Source: Desulfuromonas sp. TF (GTDB taxonomy: Bacteria > Desulfobacterota > Desulfuromonadia > Desulfuromonadales > ATBO01). Taken from it: a DNA stretch of 64,000 nucleotides. The first letter of the stretch is position 1, and each line of letters begins with the position of its first letter. The position numbers and the translations under genes are program-made. The notes beneath the pieces were generated by a model that saw only the letters and a program-made list of their open reading frames with translations, did not search any database and had not been told where the DNA came from. The DNA is taken from assembly GCF_000472285.1 (NCBI RefSeq), contig NZ_KI421413.1, positions 483,433 to 547,432 of the forward strand, read 5' to 3'. Positions 19,199-28,176 of the stretch are shown one piece after another.

Positions 19199-19492
19199 TC
19201 AAAGATGGATTTCCACATCCATTCTTTCGTGCAGCACGCGGACGATCTCGATGGCACCGGTCTCCAGCAAGCGATAGAAAATAACATGTCGGCCTGAAGG
19301 GAATTTGCGGTACCCAGTGCGAATCTCGTCGCATCTCTGGCCTTGGCTCGGATTCTCCGCCAAAGCATGGAAATGACAGTCAAGCTGGGAAAGATAGTTG
19401 CGTCGCTGATCGCGCCCCCAGCGCTCTTGCGTGTAACGGCCAATCTCGCGAAGATCCTCAAGAGCCCGTTTTGTCAGTGAGAAGGTCGGCAT
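19199..19492 (-). CDS. ParE/RelE-superfamily toxin
   Basis: A 97-residue protein with the ParE-type pattern: SLTKRALEDLREIGRYTQERWG at the N-terminus, YRKFPSGRHVIFYRL in the centre and IEIVRVLHERMD near the end. ParE toxins attack gyrase, while relatives cleave mRNA, so the target is not certain. Its ATG overlaps the stop of the antitoxin gene by one base (TGATG), the normal antitoxin-first arrangement. Confidence 0.88.
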   Translation of the reverse strand: MPTFSLTKRALEDLREIGRYTQERWGRDQRRNYLSQLDCHFHALAENPSQGQRCDEIRTGYRKFPSGRHVIFYRLLETGAIEIVRVLHERMDVEIHL

Positions 19493-19731
19493 CAGCCGAG
19501 GTCCTCATCAAGCTCACGGTTGAGAGCATCCAAGGAGTAATCCACCGTACCGCTCTGCTCACCTTGGACCAATGCCCGGCGAAGAATCCCCAGCTTGGTT
19601 TCACGCTCCTCGAGCAGACGCAGGCCGGCGCGGATTGCTTCGCTGGTCGAGCCGTAGCGGCCATCCTCGATTGCCCGTGAAATGAATTTCTCGTAGTGGT
19701 CACCCAGGGTGACGCTTGTATTTTTCCCCAT
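19492..19731 (-). CDS. ParD-like antitoxin (ribbon-helix-helix)
   Basis: A 79-residue protein beginning MGKNTSVTLGDHYEKFISRAI, with YGSTSEAIRAGLRLLEERE as the helix-helix part, typical of ParD/CopG-like antitoxins. The C-terminal acidic tail (SLDALNRELDEDLG) would wrap the toxin. GAGGAGG precedes the ATG. The AT-rich bases upstream (19742-19780) probably hold the autoregulated promoter. Confidence 0.88.
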   Translation of the reverse strand: MGKNTSVTLGDHYEKFISRAIEDGRYGSTSEAIRAGLRLLEERETKLGILRRALVQGEQSGTVDYSLDALNRELDEDLG

Positions 19732-19926
19732 GTTCGCCTCCTCTTTGCAAGTAATATCATTTTATAATATTTGTTGGTACTCTTTCAAGGCTTTGAGAAA
19801 TTCAACTCCAGATCGATAAATTTCCATGATCTCTCCCATTCCCGCGGAATTTTTTTTCAAGCGAAGAAGGAGGTCATCATGGGAATGAGAGTTGGGGGCT
19901 TATTTCTCCTCAATCAGAGAAAAGCC

Positions 19927-20328
19927 TTACCGGCTCAGAATCCTCTGAATCTCCTCCGGCACCCTGGGCCGCCCCCTCTCATTCAGCGCCGTGCCGATGA
20001 TCTTTCCTGACAGCATCAGCCGGTCATCCGGCTTGCGGAAGATATCCTGGAAAAAACCGAAACGAACCGGGGAGATCTTCTCCAGCCGGGTGCCGATCCA
20101 GAATCGGTCCCCGCTGATCAAGGACCCCTTGTAGTCGAGCTCGGCTCGCACCACGACCAGATTGATCCGGCGGCGGGTCAATTCGGCGAAATCGAGTCCG
20201 AGCTGCTTGATGAATTCATGCCGGGCGTGCTCAAGGTAGTTCTGGTACACGGAGTTGTTGACCACCCCCTGCATGTCGCATTCGTAATCGCGAACCTCCA
20301 GGTCGAGTCTGAAATCGTAATCGGACAT
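19927..20328 (-). CDS. Acyl-CoA thioesterase, 4-hydroxybenzoyl-CoA thioesterase/YbgC type
   Basis: A 133-residue single hot-dog-fold thioesterase. The signature region is DMQGVVNNSVYQNYLEHARHEF, matching the YbgC/4-HBT pattern with the catalytic Asp in DxxG. It should hydrolyse an acyl-CoA or acyl-ACP; a link to the aromatic island is tempting, but this family has many substrates. A TTG start at 20337 is possible; the ATG at 20328 is preferred. It lies 15 bases after the small zinc-protein gene. Confidence 0.85.
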   Translation of the reverse strand: MSDYDFRLDLEVRDYECDMQGVVNNSVYQNYLEHARHEFIKQLGLDFAELTRRRINLVVVRAELDYKGSLISGDRFWIGTRLEKISPVRFGFFQDIFRKPDDRLMLSGKIIGTALNERGRPRVPEEIQRILSR

Positions 20329-20343
20329 TGCTTCCAATTCCCC

Positions 20344-20550
20344 CTATACCCCTTCCAATGTCTCCGAACAGGCCGTGCAGACAAGTTTCAACTCGGGATT
20401 GCCGAATTTTTCGCTCTTCAGGGCCAAAAGCTTCAGGTGGGCGTCACAGGCAATCTTGAAACAGAGAGAACAGGCCTTTCCCGGGCCGGTGGATGATTTC
20501 TTTCCGCAGACATGGCAGATCCAAGGGACGCTCTTATCTTCCTCGTTCAT
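20344..20550 (-). CDS. Small zinc-finger-like protein of unknown function
   Basis: A 68-residue protein with four Cys pairs or singles arranged as zinc ligands: ICHVCGKKS, ACSLCFKIACDAH and LVCTACSETLEG. It probably binds one or two zinc ions. The frame extends to a GTG at 20574, which would add eight residues; the ATG at 20550 is chosen without strong ribosome-site support. It is in line with the thioesterase gene and may be co-transcribed. Confidence 0.65.
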   Translation of the reverse strand: MNEEDKSVPWICHVCGKKSSTGPGKACSLCFKIACDAHLKLLALKSEKFGNPELKLVCTACSETLEGV

Positions 20551-20612
20551 TCTTCCCCAGACCCTCTCAGGCACTCAGCCGATTCTCTTTCCCAAAGCCC
20601 TATGCACGGGCA

Positions 20613-20909
20613 TCAGTTTTCGTCTTCGGAATAAAACTCCAGACCCGATTCAGATTTTTTCAACATGAATTTCAAGCTGTTGACTTCCTTTATTTCCAGA
20701 ACATCGATGATCGGTCGATCCACGCCTTCGTACATCACGGATTCCTGGAGAATACGGTGCTGATGAATCCGAATGATGGCAATTTTTGAAGCCTCTTCGG
20801 GCGTTTCCGCCTTAACGTACCTCGTGGCGTGAAAACCGAATTTCATCGGCTCGCCATTCAGATCGAGGAGGAAGTTCTTCCCGTTGAGGGTCACTCTGAA
20901 GTTTCTCAT
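20613..20909 (-). CDS. Conserved hypothetical protein
   Basis: A 98-residue mixed alpha/beta protein with the look of a small conserved domain: it opens MRNFRVTLNGKNFLLDLNGE, has FHATRYVKAETPEEASKIA in the middle and ends in acidic residues. The family is not recognised. No signal peptide or cofactor motif is seen. It lies between valS and the zinc-protein gene on the same strand. Confidence 0.65.
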   Translation of the reverse strand: MRNFRVTLNGKNFLLDLNGEPMKFGFHATRYVKAETPEEASKIAIIRIHQHRILQESVMYEGVDRPIIDVLEIKEVNSLKFMLKKSESGLEFYSEDEN

Positions 20910-21014
20910 AAGTTTTATTTTTGCGCCATTAGATCGACAGCCGGATAGAGGGTCCGGACAGCGGGTTCCCGTCGAAAGTGAAAGGCCGGAGCAACCTGCC
21001 CCGGCCCTTTGTCC

Positions 21015-23672
21015 CTACTTCAAGGCCTGTATCTTCTTCAGGCTCTCCTGCAAAATCCCAAGCTTCTCCTCCGCTGCCGCCAGCTTGCCGCGGTCCTTCT
21101 CCAGGACCTCCGGAGGGGCATTGGAGACGAACTTCTCGTTGGAGAGTTTTTTGCTGAACATCGCCACATCCTTCTCGACCTTGGCGATCTCCTTCTCCAG
21201 CCTTTTCTCCTCCTCGCCGACATCGATCAGCCCGGCCAGGGGGAGCAGAATCTCCACCTCTCCCGCCACTTGCGTGGCCGCCTGGGCTGGACGCTCAACC
21301 TCAACGCCGCAGATCAGATCATTCACCCGGGCGAGGGCCTTGACATACCCCTCCCCTTCGCGCATCACGGCTGCGGACGACTCGCTCTTGCAGTCAAGAA
21401 CGGCGGCGATCTGCCTGCTGGGGGCAACATCCATTTCGCCGCGGATGTTGCGGATGGCCTTGACCACGTCCATGATCCGCTCCATCTTCTCGGCGCCTTC
21501 GGCATCGACGGGCAGATCTTCGCCGTTCGGACAGGCGGCGTGCATGATCGATTTTTCGGGGCGCCTCCCGGGCAGGGCCTGCCAGATCTCCTCGGTGATG
21601 AAGGGCATGAACGGGTGCAGCAGGCGCAACAGCTGCTCGAGTACGGTGAAAAGGACCGCCTGGGCGCAGGCTTTTGCCTGGGGATCGTCGCCGTAAAGCT
21701 CATCCTTGATCAGTTCGATGTACCAGTCGCAGAAGCTGTGCCAGGTGAAGGAATAGAGAGCGTTGGCTGCGTCGTTGAACTTGTAGCCGGTCAGAGCCGT
21801 GTCGACCTCCTTGGCGGTCTCGGATAGGCGCGAGAGGATCCAGCGATCGGCGAGGGTCAGCTCGAGTTTGTCCAGGTCGACCTTCTCCGGATTGAAGTCC
21901 TCCAGGTTCATCAGTGCGAATCGGCTGGCATTCCACAACTTGTTGGCGAAGTTGCGGTAGCCTGCAATGCGCTCGGTGGAGAGCTTGATGTCGCGCCCCA
22001 TGGCGGCAAACGCGGCCAGGGTGAAGCGGAAGGCGTCGGTGCCGTACTCCTCGATGACGGTGAGCGGATCGATCACGTTCCCCTTGGACTTGCTCATCTT
22101 CTGCCCCTGGGCATCGCGCACCAGGGCATGGATGTAGACCTCCGTGAAGGGGACCTCGCCCATGAACTTGATGCCCATCATCATCATCCGGGCGACCCAG
22201 AAGAAGAGGATGTCGAAACCGGTGACCAGGCAGCTGGTCGGGTAGAACTTGGCCAAAGTCTCCGTTTGATCGGGCCAGCCCATCGTGGAGAAGGGCCACA
22301 GGGCGCTGGAGAACCAGGTGTCGAGCACATCGGTCTCCTGCCGGATGTCGGCGCTGCCGCATTGGGCGCACTCCGTCGGGTCCTGGCGCGAGACGGTGAT
22401 CTCGCCGCAGGCGTCGCAGAACCAGGCGGGGATGCGATGCCCCCACCAGATCTGGCGGCTGATGCACCAGTCCTGAATGTTGTACATCCACTCGTAGTAG
22501 GTCTTCTCCCATTGCTGAGGGACGATTTTGGTGCGGCCCTCCTCGACGGCGGCGATCGCCTCCTTGGCCAGAGGCTTGACGTCGACGTACCACTGCTTGC
22601 TCATGTACGGCTCGATGACCGTCCTGCAGCGGTAGCATTCGCCGACGGCGTTGGCGTAATCGTCGATCTTCTCGATCAGGCCCTGGGCCTCCAGGTCGGC
22701 AACGACCTTTCTGCGGGCCTCGTAACGTTCCAGGCCGTCGTAGGGACCTCCGTTCTCGTTGATGTTGCCCGATTCGTCGAGGATGTTGATGAACTCGAGG
22801 TCGTGGCGCTTGCCGATCTCGAAGTCGTTGAAGTCGTGGGCCGGGGTGATCTTCACGGCGCCGGAGCCGAATTCCCTATCGACGTATTCATCGGCGATGA
22901 TCGGGATCTCCCGGTCGACCAGGGGCAGCAGCACCTTCCTGCCGATCAGATCGGCGTAGCGCTCGTCTCCGGGATTGACGGCGACGGCGGTATCGCCGAG
23001 CATCGTCTCGGGGCGCGTCGTGGCGACGACAAGGAAGCGATCGGTCCCCTGCACCGGATAACGCAGGTGCCAGAGGTGACCCTTCTTCTCCTCGTGCTCG
23101 ACTTCCAGGTCGGAGAGGGCCGTATGGCAGCGAGGGCACCAGTTGATCAGGCGATTGTCGCGGTAGATGAGTCCTTCCTCGAAGAGCCGCACGAAGACCT
23201 CGCGCACCGCTCTTGAGAGCCCCTCGTCCATGGTAAAGCGCTCGCGCTCCCAGTCGCAGGAGGCGCCGAGCCTTTTGAGCTGATTGATGATCTGCCCGCC
23301 CGACTCCTCGCGCCATTGCCAGACCCGTTCAATGAACTTCTCGCGACCCAGTTCATGACGGTCCTTTCCTTCGCCGGCGAGCTGTTTCTCCACCACGTTC
23401 TGGGTGGCGATGCCGGCATGGTCCGTCCCCGGCATCCACAGCACTTCGTGGCCGGTCATGCGTTTCCAGCGGCAGAGGATGTCCTGCAGAGTGTTATTCA
23501 GGGCATGCCCCATGTGCAGAACGCCGGTGACATTGGGCGGTGGGATGACGATGGAATAATGCGGTTTCGGAGAATTCTCATCGGCGCGGAAAAATCCGGC
23601 CTGTTCCCATACCGCATACCATTTTTCTTCAACCTCGCGGGGTTCATACCCCTTGGGGAGCTTCGGTTCCAT
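21015..23672 (-). CDS. valS: Valyl-tRNA synthetase
   Basis: An 885-residue class I aminoacyl-tRNA synthetase that charges tRNA-Val in the cytoplasm. The HIGH-type motif is HMGH at 53-56 within PPPNVTGVLHMGHALNN and the KMSKS motif is at 525-529 (QKMSKSKGNVIDP). The editing domain, the anticodon-binding domain and the C-terminal coiled coil (from about residue 820, Glu/Lys-rich) are all present, giving full length. A TTG three codons upstream could also start it; ATG at 23672 is preferred. Confidence 0.97.
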   Translation of the reverse strand: MEPKLPKGYEPREVEEKWYAVWEQAGFFRADENSPKPHYSIVIPPPNVTGVLHMGHALNNTLQDILCRWKRMTGHEVLWMPGTDHAGIATQNVVEKQLAGEGKDRHELGREKFIERVWQWREESGGQIINQLKRLGASCDWERERFTMDEGLSRAVREVFVRLFEEGLIYRDNRLINWCPRCHTALSDLEVEHEEKKGHLWHLRYPVQGTDRFLVVATTRPETMLGDTAVAVNPGDERYADLIGRKVLLPLVDREIPIIADEYVDREFGSGAVKITPAHDFNDFEIGKRHDLEFINILDESGNINENGGPYDGLERYEARRKVVADLEAQGLIEKIDDYANAVGECYRCRTVIEPYMSKQWYVDVKPLAKEAIAAVEEGRTKIVPQQWEKTYYEWMYNIQDWCISRQIWWGHRIPAWFCDACGEITVSRQDPTECAQCGSADIRQETDVLDTWFSSALWPFSTMGWPDQTETLAKFYPTSCLVTGFDILFFWVARMMMMGIKFMGEVPFTEVYIHALVRDAQGQKMSKSKGNVIDPLTVIEEYGTDAFRFTLAAFAAMGRDIKLSTERIAGYRNFANKLWNASRFALMNLEDFNPEKVDLDKLELTLADRWILSRLSETAKEVDTALTGYKFNDAANALYSFTWHSFCDWYIELIKDELYGDDPQAKACAQAVLFTVLEQLLRLLHPFMPFITEEIWQALPGRRPEKSIMHAACPNGEDLPVDAEGAEKMERIMDVVKAIRNIRGEMDVAPSRQIAAVLDCKSESSAAVMREGEGYVKALARVNDLICGVEVERPAQAATQVAGEVEILLPLAGLIDVGEEEKRLEKEIAKVEKDVAMFSKKLSNEKFVSNAPPEVLEKDRGKLAAAEEKLGILQESLKKIQALK

Positions 23673-23717
23673 GGACTTCAAAATCCTTCCGGTCGGTTCT
23701 GGTTCAGCGAAGAAAAG

Positions 23718-23745
23718 GAAATGGGGATTCCGAAATCCCCATTTC
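23718..23745 (-). terminator. Hairpin terminator after the receiver-CheW operon
   Basis: A 12-base-pair perfect stem GAAATGGGGATT / AATCCCCATTTC with a four-base loop, followed on the minus strand by the T-rich CTTTTCTTC. It lies between the stop at 23784 and valS. Confidence 0.65.
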
Positions 23746-23783
23746 TTAAAGCCTTTTTCCTTCTTCCTTTTTCCTTTAACCTT

Positions 23784-25256
23784 TCAATCTTCTCCCTTGA
23801 GCCTGCGCAGTTCATCCCTGATCATGCTCTCGGCGAGATCGGGGATCACCTCCCATGCGATTTTCTCAAGGATGGTGGATGCCAGCCGCTCAATGACTGT
23901 TCCGGCCACCTTCTCCACTACCCGGGCGAGTTCTTCATCACTGAGCCCCTGCACCTGCGCTGCCACCGATTCGGGGGAGGCGGAAGCCGGAGCGGGTCGG
24001 AAAACCGGTTCCGCGGGCACGCCCTCCTCTTCAAGGGCAAGGGGCTCCTCTTCTTCAAGGTCGGGCTCGGCGATTCCCCACTCGGGCCCTTCCTCGCTTA
24101 AGGAGAATTCCTCTTCAGCAGCCTGACCAGCCGCCATCACCGGTCCAGGCGCCGCAAAGATGTCTTCATCCCGGCCTGCCGCAAGTGTCTCTTCGCTCTC
24201 TTCCCACTTCAGAGCGACGGAGGCGGTCTCCGCGGTGATGAAAGAATCGATTCCCAGTTCTTCTTCTTCCAGGATATCTGCCTCTTCCAGGATTAGAATT
24301 TCTTCCTCCGACTCTTCCCAGGAGGCAGCGGATTCCGGTTCTGTGAGTTCTTCCCAATCGAATTCATCCCCTTTTGCCGAGACTGCGGGTTCCGCAGACT
24401 GTTCGCCGGCGGGAGGTTCTTCCATCAGTTCCAGGGGGTCCTCTTCGAAAACGAAGTCCTCCTCTTCGGCCGCCGCGTTCCCCCACTTGTCGTCGGCAGT
24501 TTCCTCAGCCAGATCAAGAGGCTCCTCCTCGAAAACAAAGGGTTCTTCCTCCGGGCGCAGTAGTGCTTTCTCGACCGGACTCTCGGCAAGTTCCAGGGGT
24601 TCGTCCTCAAAGAGGAAATCTTCCTCTTGAGCGAGCCCGGAGATCTCAGAGGTCGGAAGCTTCAATTCGACAGGCTCCTCCTCTAAAACAAAAGCCTCCT
24701 CCTCGAATTCCTCCGGCTCCTCTCCAAGGTCCTCCTCAGCAAAGGATACGGCTCCCCAGAGATCGTCATCCGTGGAAGCCGGCTCCTGACCAGGTTCGAA
24801 CGTTTCCTCCCACTCGGCCGCGGGCTCCTCCTCCCTGTCGGCAGCCGGCGCCTCCGCAACGGGTTCCGGGGCCGGAGCGGCGGCCGCTCCCTTGGCGAGC
24901 AGCTCTTCCACCCGGTCGATGAGCGCCTGCGATTCGAAGGGCTTGGAAATCCAGCCGTCCGCTCCCGAGGTGCGGGCCTTGTCCTCGTCGAAAGGTTCAA
25001 AAGTGCCTGCCAGGAGAAGAACCGGAACTCCCTGCAGAAGCGGATCCTGCTTAACGGCAGCGGTGAGTTCGTATCCGTTCTTGCCCGGCATGAATACATC
25101 GGAGAGGATCAGGTCAGGACGCTCGGCCCGGGCTCTAACAAGAGCAATTGCGCCATTGTCCACGATAGTGAGGTCATACTCTTCATTGGCGAAGGTGATG
25201 CCTATGACCTTCTGAATAGTGATACTGTCGTCAGCCAACAACAGCTTCTTGCTCAT
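23784..25256 (-). CDS. Response-regulator receiver protein with long acidic repeat region
   Basis: A 490-residue protein. Residues 1-122 are a full receiver domain with Asp53 (LILSDVFMPGKNG), Asp9/Asp10 and Lys105 (SKPFES). A Glu-rich low-complexity region (about 125-420) contains at least four spaced copies of an FxxEEEPLEL-like motif (189-198, 214-223, 240-249, 268-277). The C-terminal helical segment (about 435-490) reads LSDEELARVVEKVAGTVIERL and ...AWEVIPDLAESMIRDE, a conserved end domain of related delta-proteobacterial proteins. No output DNA-binding domain is present, so it likely works by protein contacts. Two CheW-like genes lie immediately upstream. Confidence 0.85.
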   Translation of the reverse strand: MSKKLLLADDSITIQKVIGITFANEEYDLTIVDNGAIALVRARAERPDLILSDVFMPGKNGYELTAAVKQDPLLQGVPVLLLAGTFEPFDEDKARTSGADGWISKPFESQALIDRVEELLAKGAAAAPAPEPVAEAPAADREEEPAAEWEETFEPGQEPASTDDDLWGAVSFAEEDLGEEPEEFEEEAFVLEEEPVELKLPTSEISGLAQEEDFLFEDEPLELAESPVEKALLRPEEEPFVFEEEPLDLAEETADDKWGNAAAEEEDFVFEEDPLELMEEPPAGEQSAEPAVSAKGDEFDWEELTEPESAASWEESEEEILILEEADILEEEELGIDSFITAETASVALKWEESEETLAAGRDEDIFAAPGPVMAAGQAAEEEFSLSEEGPEWGIAEPDLEEEEPLALEEEGVPAEPVFRPAPASASPESVAAQVQGLSDEELARVVEKVAGTVIERLASTILEKIAWEVIPDLAESMIRDELRRLKGED

Positions 25257-25718
25257 TCAAGCCTCCTTGGTTCCCTTCGAGGAGAGCACCGGTGTAGTTT
25301 CTTTCGTGGGCAAAACTGCAATCAGTTCTTCAATGTCCAACAGGGGATATTCCGTTTCCGCGTGGATGAAGGTGCGGTCCGTCCCTGGAGACTGCTCCTC
25401 GCTGGCAGCATCTTTAAGCCCCCCCTGCTCACGGCAGATGATTCTCGGGGCCTCTCCGGCCGGCAGACCGACGAGTCCTAACTCGGTACTCATGACGGCG
25501 GTGAAACGGCTGGCGGAAGGACATATCGTCATTCCGAAGCGTTGCAAGAGATTAAATAATGGGATGATCTCGCCTTGGTAGAGAAAAACACCGCAGAATT
25601 CCGATCTAAGCAACGGCAGTGGAAATATCCTGGGAGCGAACAGGATATGCCTTATCCCCTCCACCGGAAGGGCGAAGGATGTGGAGCCCAGGGAGAACAG
25701 GGCAACCTTAGCGCTCAT
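25257..25718 (-). CDS. CheW-like protein
   Basis: A 153-residue CheW-fold protein: KVALFSLGSTSFALPVEGIRHI, then VFLYQGEIIPLFNLLQRFG, the two strongest family blocks. It should link a chemoreceptor-like complex to a kinase or to the neighbouring receiver. The frame runs farther upstream, but the ATG at 25718, overlapping the preceding gene by 11 bases, gives the conserved start. The C-terminal third is divergent. Its stop is followed directly by the receiver gene start. Confidence 0.78.
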   Translation of the reverse strand: MSAKVALFSLGSTSFALPVEGIRHILFAPRIFPLPLLRSEFCGVFLYQGEIIPLFNLLQRFGMTICPSASRFTAVMSTELGLVGLPAGEAPRIICREQGGLKDAASEEQSPGTDRTFIHAETEYPLLDIEELIAVLPTKETTPVLSSKGTKEA

Positions 25719-26157
25719 GTCCGCCCCAGTAATCTTCCAGCTTTCGCGCATCACAGAGCACCAGGGGCTCATCCCGCCAGAGCTCCAGCCCCGCATAGGG
25801 CAGAGAATCCTGCCGGCCGAGAATAATCGGCAGCGGCCGGGATTCGAACTCCGACTCGGGGAAAATCCCCTCGACCCGGTCTGCCGTCATTCCCCACATC
25901 CCTGATTCGCCGGCGAGAATGAGAACGATCGGGCTGGTCGACGAGACAGGGAGTTCCAGGCATGTTCCCAAGTCGATCACCGGGATCGCTTCACCGCGAA
26001 GCATCAACCGACCGAGCAGCATGGCCCCTGGATCCGCTTCTGAACGATCAAGGACTCCGCCCGGATCTTCTCTTATTTCGATCAGGTCCTGAATAGAAAG
26101 GGCGAAGCCGATTTCACCCAGGCGGAACACGAGCTTCATCCGGGCCGTATTTATCAT
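25708..26157 (-). CDS. CheW-like protein
   Basis: A 149-residue CheW-fold protein: LVFRLGEIGFALSIQDLIEI at the N-terminus, GRLMLRGEAIPVIDLGTCL in the middle and a later WGMTADRVEGIF block. AGAGGT lies seven bases before the ATG. It is the first of three overlapping or abutting genes (CheW-like, CheW-like, receiver), with no CheA or receptor gene in view; this suggests an accessory signalling module feeding a kinase encoded elsewhere. Confidence 0.8.
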   Translation of the reverse strand: MINTARMKLVFRLGEIGFALSIQDLIEIREDPGGVLDRSEADPGAMLLGRLMLRGEAIPVIDLGTCLELPVSSTSPIVLILAGESGMWGMTADRVEGIFPESEFESRPLPIILGRQDSLPYAGLELWRDEPLVLCDARKLEDYWGGHER

Positions 26158-26275
26158 GGCGTCGACCTCTAGCCGGAAAGGCCTTGTTCATGGGCGCAAA
26201 GCGCCTTAAAGCTATCACAGCCCTCGGCGGACTGTCAAGCTTCTTGGGGTGGGAAATCCAAGGAGTTATGCGGCT

Positions 26276-27310
26276 TTAAAGGATTTTCCAGGGTTGAGGC
26301 AGGAAGATCTTGTGGTAGAGATTCATGGCATACCGATCGGTCATTCCCGCCACGAAATCCGCCACGGAGACCTCGAGCCGATCACCTGGAAAACGACGCC
26401 CTCCATGTTCAACGAGCGCTCCTTCATTGGCGGCGAAGTATATGTAGAGTTCACGAAGAATGCGCGACGCCTTTTCGAAATCCTCACGGACCGTCCTGAC
26501 CTGATAAACATGTTCGAACAGCCAGTCGCGGAGAGCCATGACGGATTCGGCCACAGGTTCGGACAGCCGGATATCTTCCTCGGCGAATGATTGCTCGATC
26601 ATGTCACTGACCATTGTGCCGATGCGGCGGGAGTGCGTATCTCCCAAGACGCGGATTATCCGGTCCGGGATCTGATTCGTACGGATCAGGCCGGCCCGAA
26701 TGGCATCGTCAAGATCATGATTTACATAGGCAATAATATCGGCTATCCGGACGATCCGACCCTCCAGGGTGGAAGCCCTGACTCCGGGTTCATCGCAGAT
26801 CAGGGATCCTCTTCCTTTTGAATGCTTCCCGATGCCGTCGAGGACCTCAGCGGAGAGGTTCAGACCGACCCCATCCTTCTCCAGGACATCCACCACCCGC
26901 AGGCTTTGGCGAACATGGCGAAAACCTCCGGGAACCAGATCATCGAGAACCCGCTCGCCGGCATGTCCGAAGGGGGTATGCCCCAGATCGTGCCCCAGGG
27001 CGATGGCTTCAGTCAAATCTTCGTTGAGGGCCAAGGCCCGGGCGACGGTGCGCGCAATCTGTGAGACTTCCAGAGTGTGGGTGAGACGGGTTCGGTAGTG
27101 ATCGCCCTCAGGAGCAAGGAAGACCTGGGTTTTATACTTGAGCCGCCTGAAAGACTTGCAATGGACGATCCTGTCCCGATCATGCTGAAAGGCCGTACGG
27201 ACCGGACAGGGGGTTTCTGCGCACCGGCGACCCTCGCTCCGCGAACTGAGGCAGGCGGATGCAGACAGGGTCTGTTTTTCGCGTTCCTCGAGAAGATGCC
27301 GTATATTCAT
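26276..27310 (-). CDS. dgt: Deoxyguanosinetriphosphate triphosphohydrolase-like protein
   Basis: A 344-residue HD-domain dNTPase, which cuts dGTP or other dNTPs to nucleoside plus triphosphate. The start pattern (DRDRIVHCKSFRRLKYKTQVF), the H of RLTHTLEVSQIART and the HD pair in GHDLGHTPFGHAGE are all present. The open frame begins at 27382, but the family start MNIRHLLEERE lies at 27310; no clear ribosome site decides this. The name covers a family in which the exact nucleotide preference varies. Confidence 0.9.
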   Translation of the reverse strand: MNIRHLLEEREKQTLSASACLSSRSEGRRCAETPCPVRTAFQHDRDRIVHCKSFRRLKYKTQVFLAPEGDHYRTRLTHTLEVSQIARTVARALALNEDLTEAIALGHDLGHTPFGHAGERVLDDLVPGGFRHVRQSLRVVDVLEKDGVGLNLSAEVLDGIGKHSKGRGSLICDEPGVRASTLEGRIVRIADIIAYVNHDLDDAIRAGLIRTNQIPDRIIRVLGDTHSRRIGTMVSDMIEQSFAEEDIRLSEPVAESVMALRDWLFEHVYQVRTVREDFEKASRILRELYIYFAANEGALVEHGGRRFPGDRLEVSVADFVAGMTDRYAMNLYHKIFLPQPWKIL

Positions 27311-27597
27311 GGTGGGTCCGGATGGAGTAAACATGCTTGCATATCTATACCCCAGGCCGTTATTCCATGCAAAGGAAATCATCCAAGAACCTCAAGTGAA
27401 AGTTTCATACTCAAGGAACGGGGTGAATTGGCTAAAGCCCTGAACTTTTTCTCCGGTCTTCCGAATTTTTCCAATGACAATCGTTTTCCGGTCATTGGAT
27501 AATCACTTGATTTTCAAATCGACAATGGAATGATCCAGATAAAAAATCGTTCAAATGTTTCACGTCTTCATCTATATTTAGAATAAGTATTTTTATC
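27311..27597. other. Intergenic region between divergent dgt and MucR-type genes
   Basis: About 290 bases, AT-rich in the second half. Apart from the possible promoter that follows at 27598, I see no gene or RNA here. Confidence 0.35.
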
Positions 27598-27625
27598 TTG
27601 ATTTTGTCGGAAATTATTGTATTAG
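27598..27625 (+). promoter_or_regulatory. Possible sigma-70 promoter of the MucR-type gene
   Basis: TTGATT and TATTAG are separated by 16 bases, in AT-rich DNA about 55 bases before the ATG at 27682. Confidence 0.4.
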
Positions 27626-27681
27626 TTAAGTCATCTGAAAAACACAAAGACCCATCGATTATTCCCCAAGGAGGAAAAAAA

Positions 27682-28122
27682 ATGGCAACTCTGCTTGAAA
27701 TGGTCGCTGAAATTGTGGCTTCCCATGCATCCACAACAACCATGACCAAAGAAGAACTGGTCTCGGAACTGGCTGCGGTTCACCAGGCTCTGGCCGCTCT
27801 GGAAAAGGGCGAAGCGGTACCGGTCGAAGTCGCAGAGGAAGCCGCTGCAGCACCTGCGATCTCCCGCAAAAAGGCTTTCGGCAAGGACAAAGTCGTCTGC
27901 ATGCTCTGTGGAAAAGAGATGAAGACCCTCGCCCGGCACCTGAAAACCGCACATGGAATGAGCCCCGGCGAATACCGTAAGCAGTTCGACATACCCCGCA
28001 CTCAACCTCTTGCAGCTCGTGCCTACTCGGAAAGCCGCCGGCAGATGGCGGTCGACAGGGGTCTAGGCGATAACCTGGCCAAAGCTCGCGCAGCCCGGGG
28101 CAAGGGAAAGAAGAAAAAATAA
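27682..28122 (+). CDS. MucR/Ros-family zinc-finger transcriptional regulator
   Basis: A 146-residue regulator. An Ala/Glu-rich N-terminal helix region is followed by the Ros/MucR C2H2 finger (CMLCGKEMKTLARHLKTAHG) and MSPGEYRKQFDIP, the family signature. The tail is Lys-rich (AKARAARGKGKKKK). AGGAGG just before the ATG at 27682 rules out the longer frame from 27598. A perfect terminator follows, so the gene is monocistronic. Members act as repressors or nucleoid-associated regulators; the targets here are unknown. Confidence 0.92.
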   Translation: MATLLEMVAEIVASHASTTTMTKEELVSELAAVHQALAALEKGEAVPVEVAEEAAAAPAISRKKAFGKDKVVCMLCGKEMKTLARHLKTAHGMSPGEYRKQFDIPRTQPLAARAYSESRRQMAVDRGLGDNLAKARAARGKGKKKK

Positions 28123-28140
28123 TCTATTCCGTCCGACCAT

Positions 28141-28176
28141 AAGGAAAAAGCACCCTGCAACGGGTGCTTTTTCCTT
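28141..28176 (+). terminator. Rho-independent terminator of the MucR-type gene
   Basis: A 15-base-pair perfect stem, AAGGAAAAAGCACCC with its complement, a six-base loop, and a T-run inside and after the 3' arm. It could work in both directions, but only the plus-strand gene ends here. Confidence 0.92.

Noticed and set aside
19879..20010. Small plus-strand frame after AAGGAGG
   Set aside because: The ribosome-like site is good, but most of the frame is antisense to the thioesterase end and the product has no protein-like pattern.
22128..23216. Plus-strand open frame of 362 codons within valS
   Set aside because: Antisense shadow of the synthetase; the product is low in conserved patterns and rich in repeated Asp/Val/Leu.
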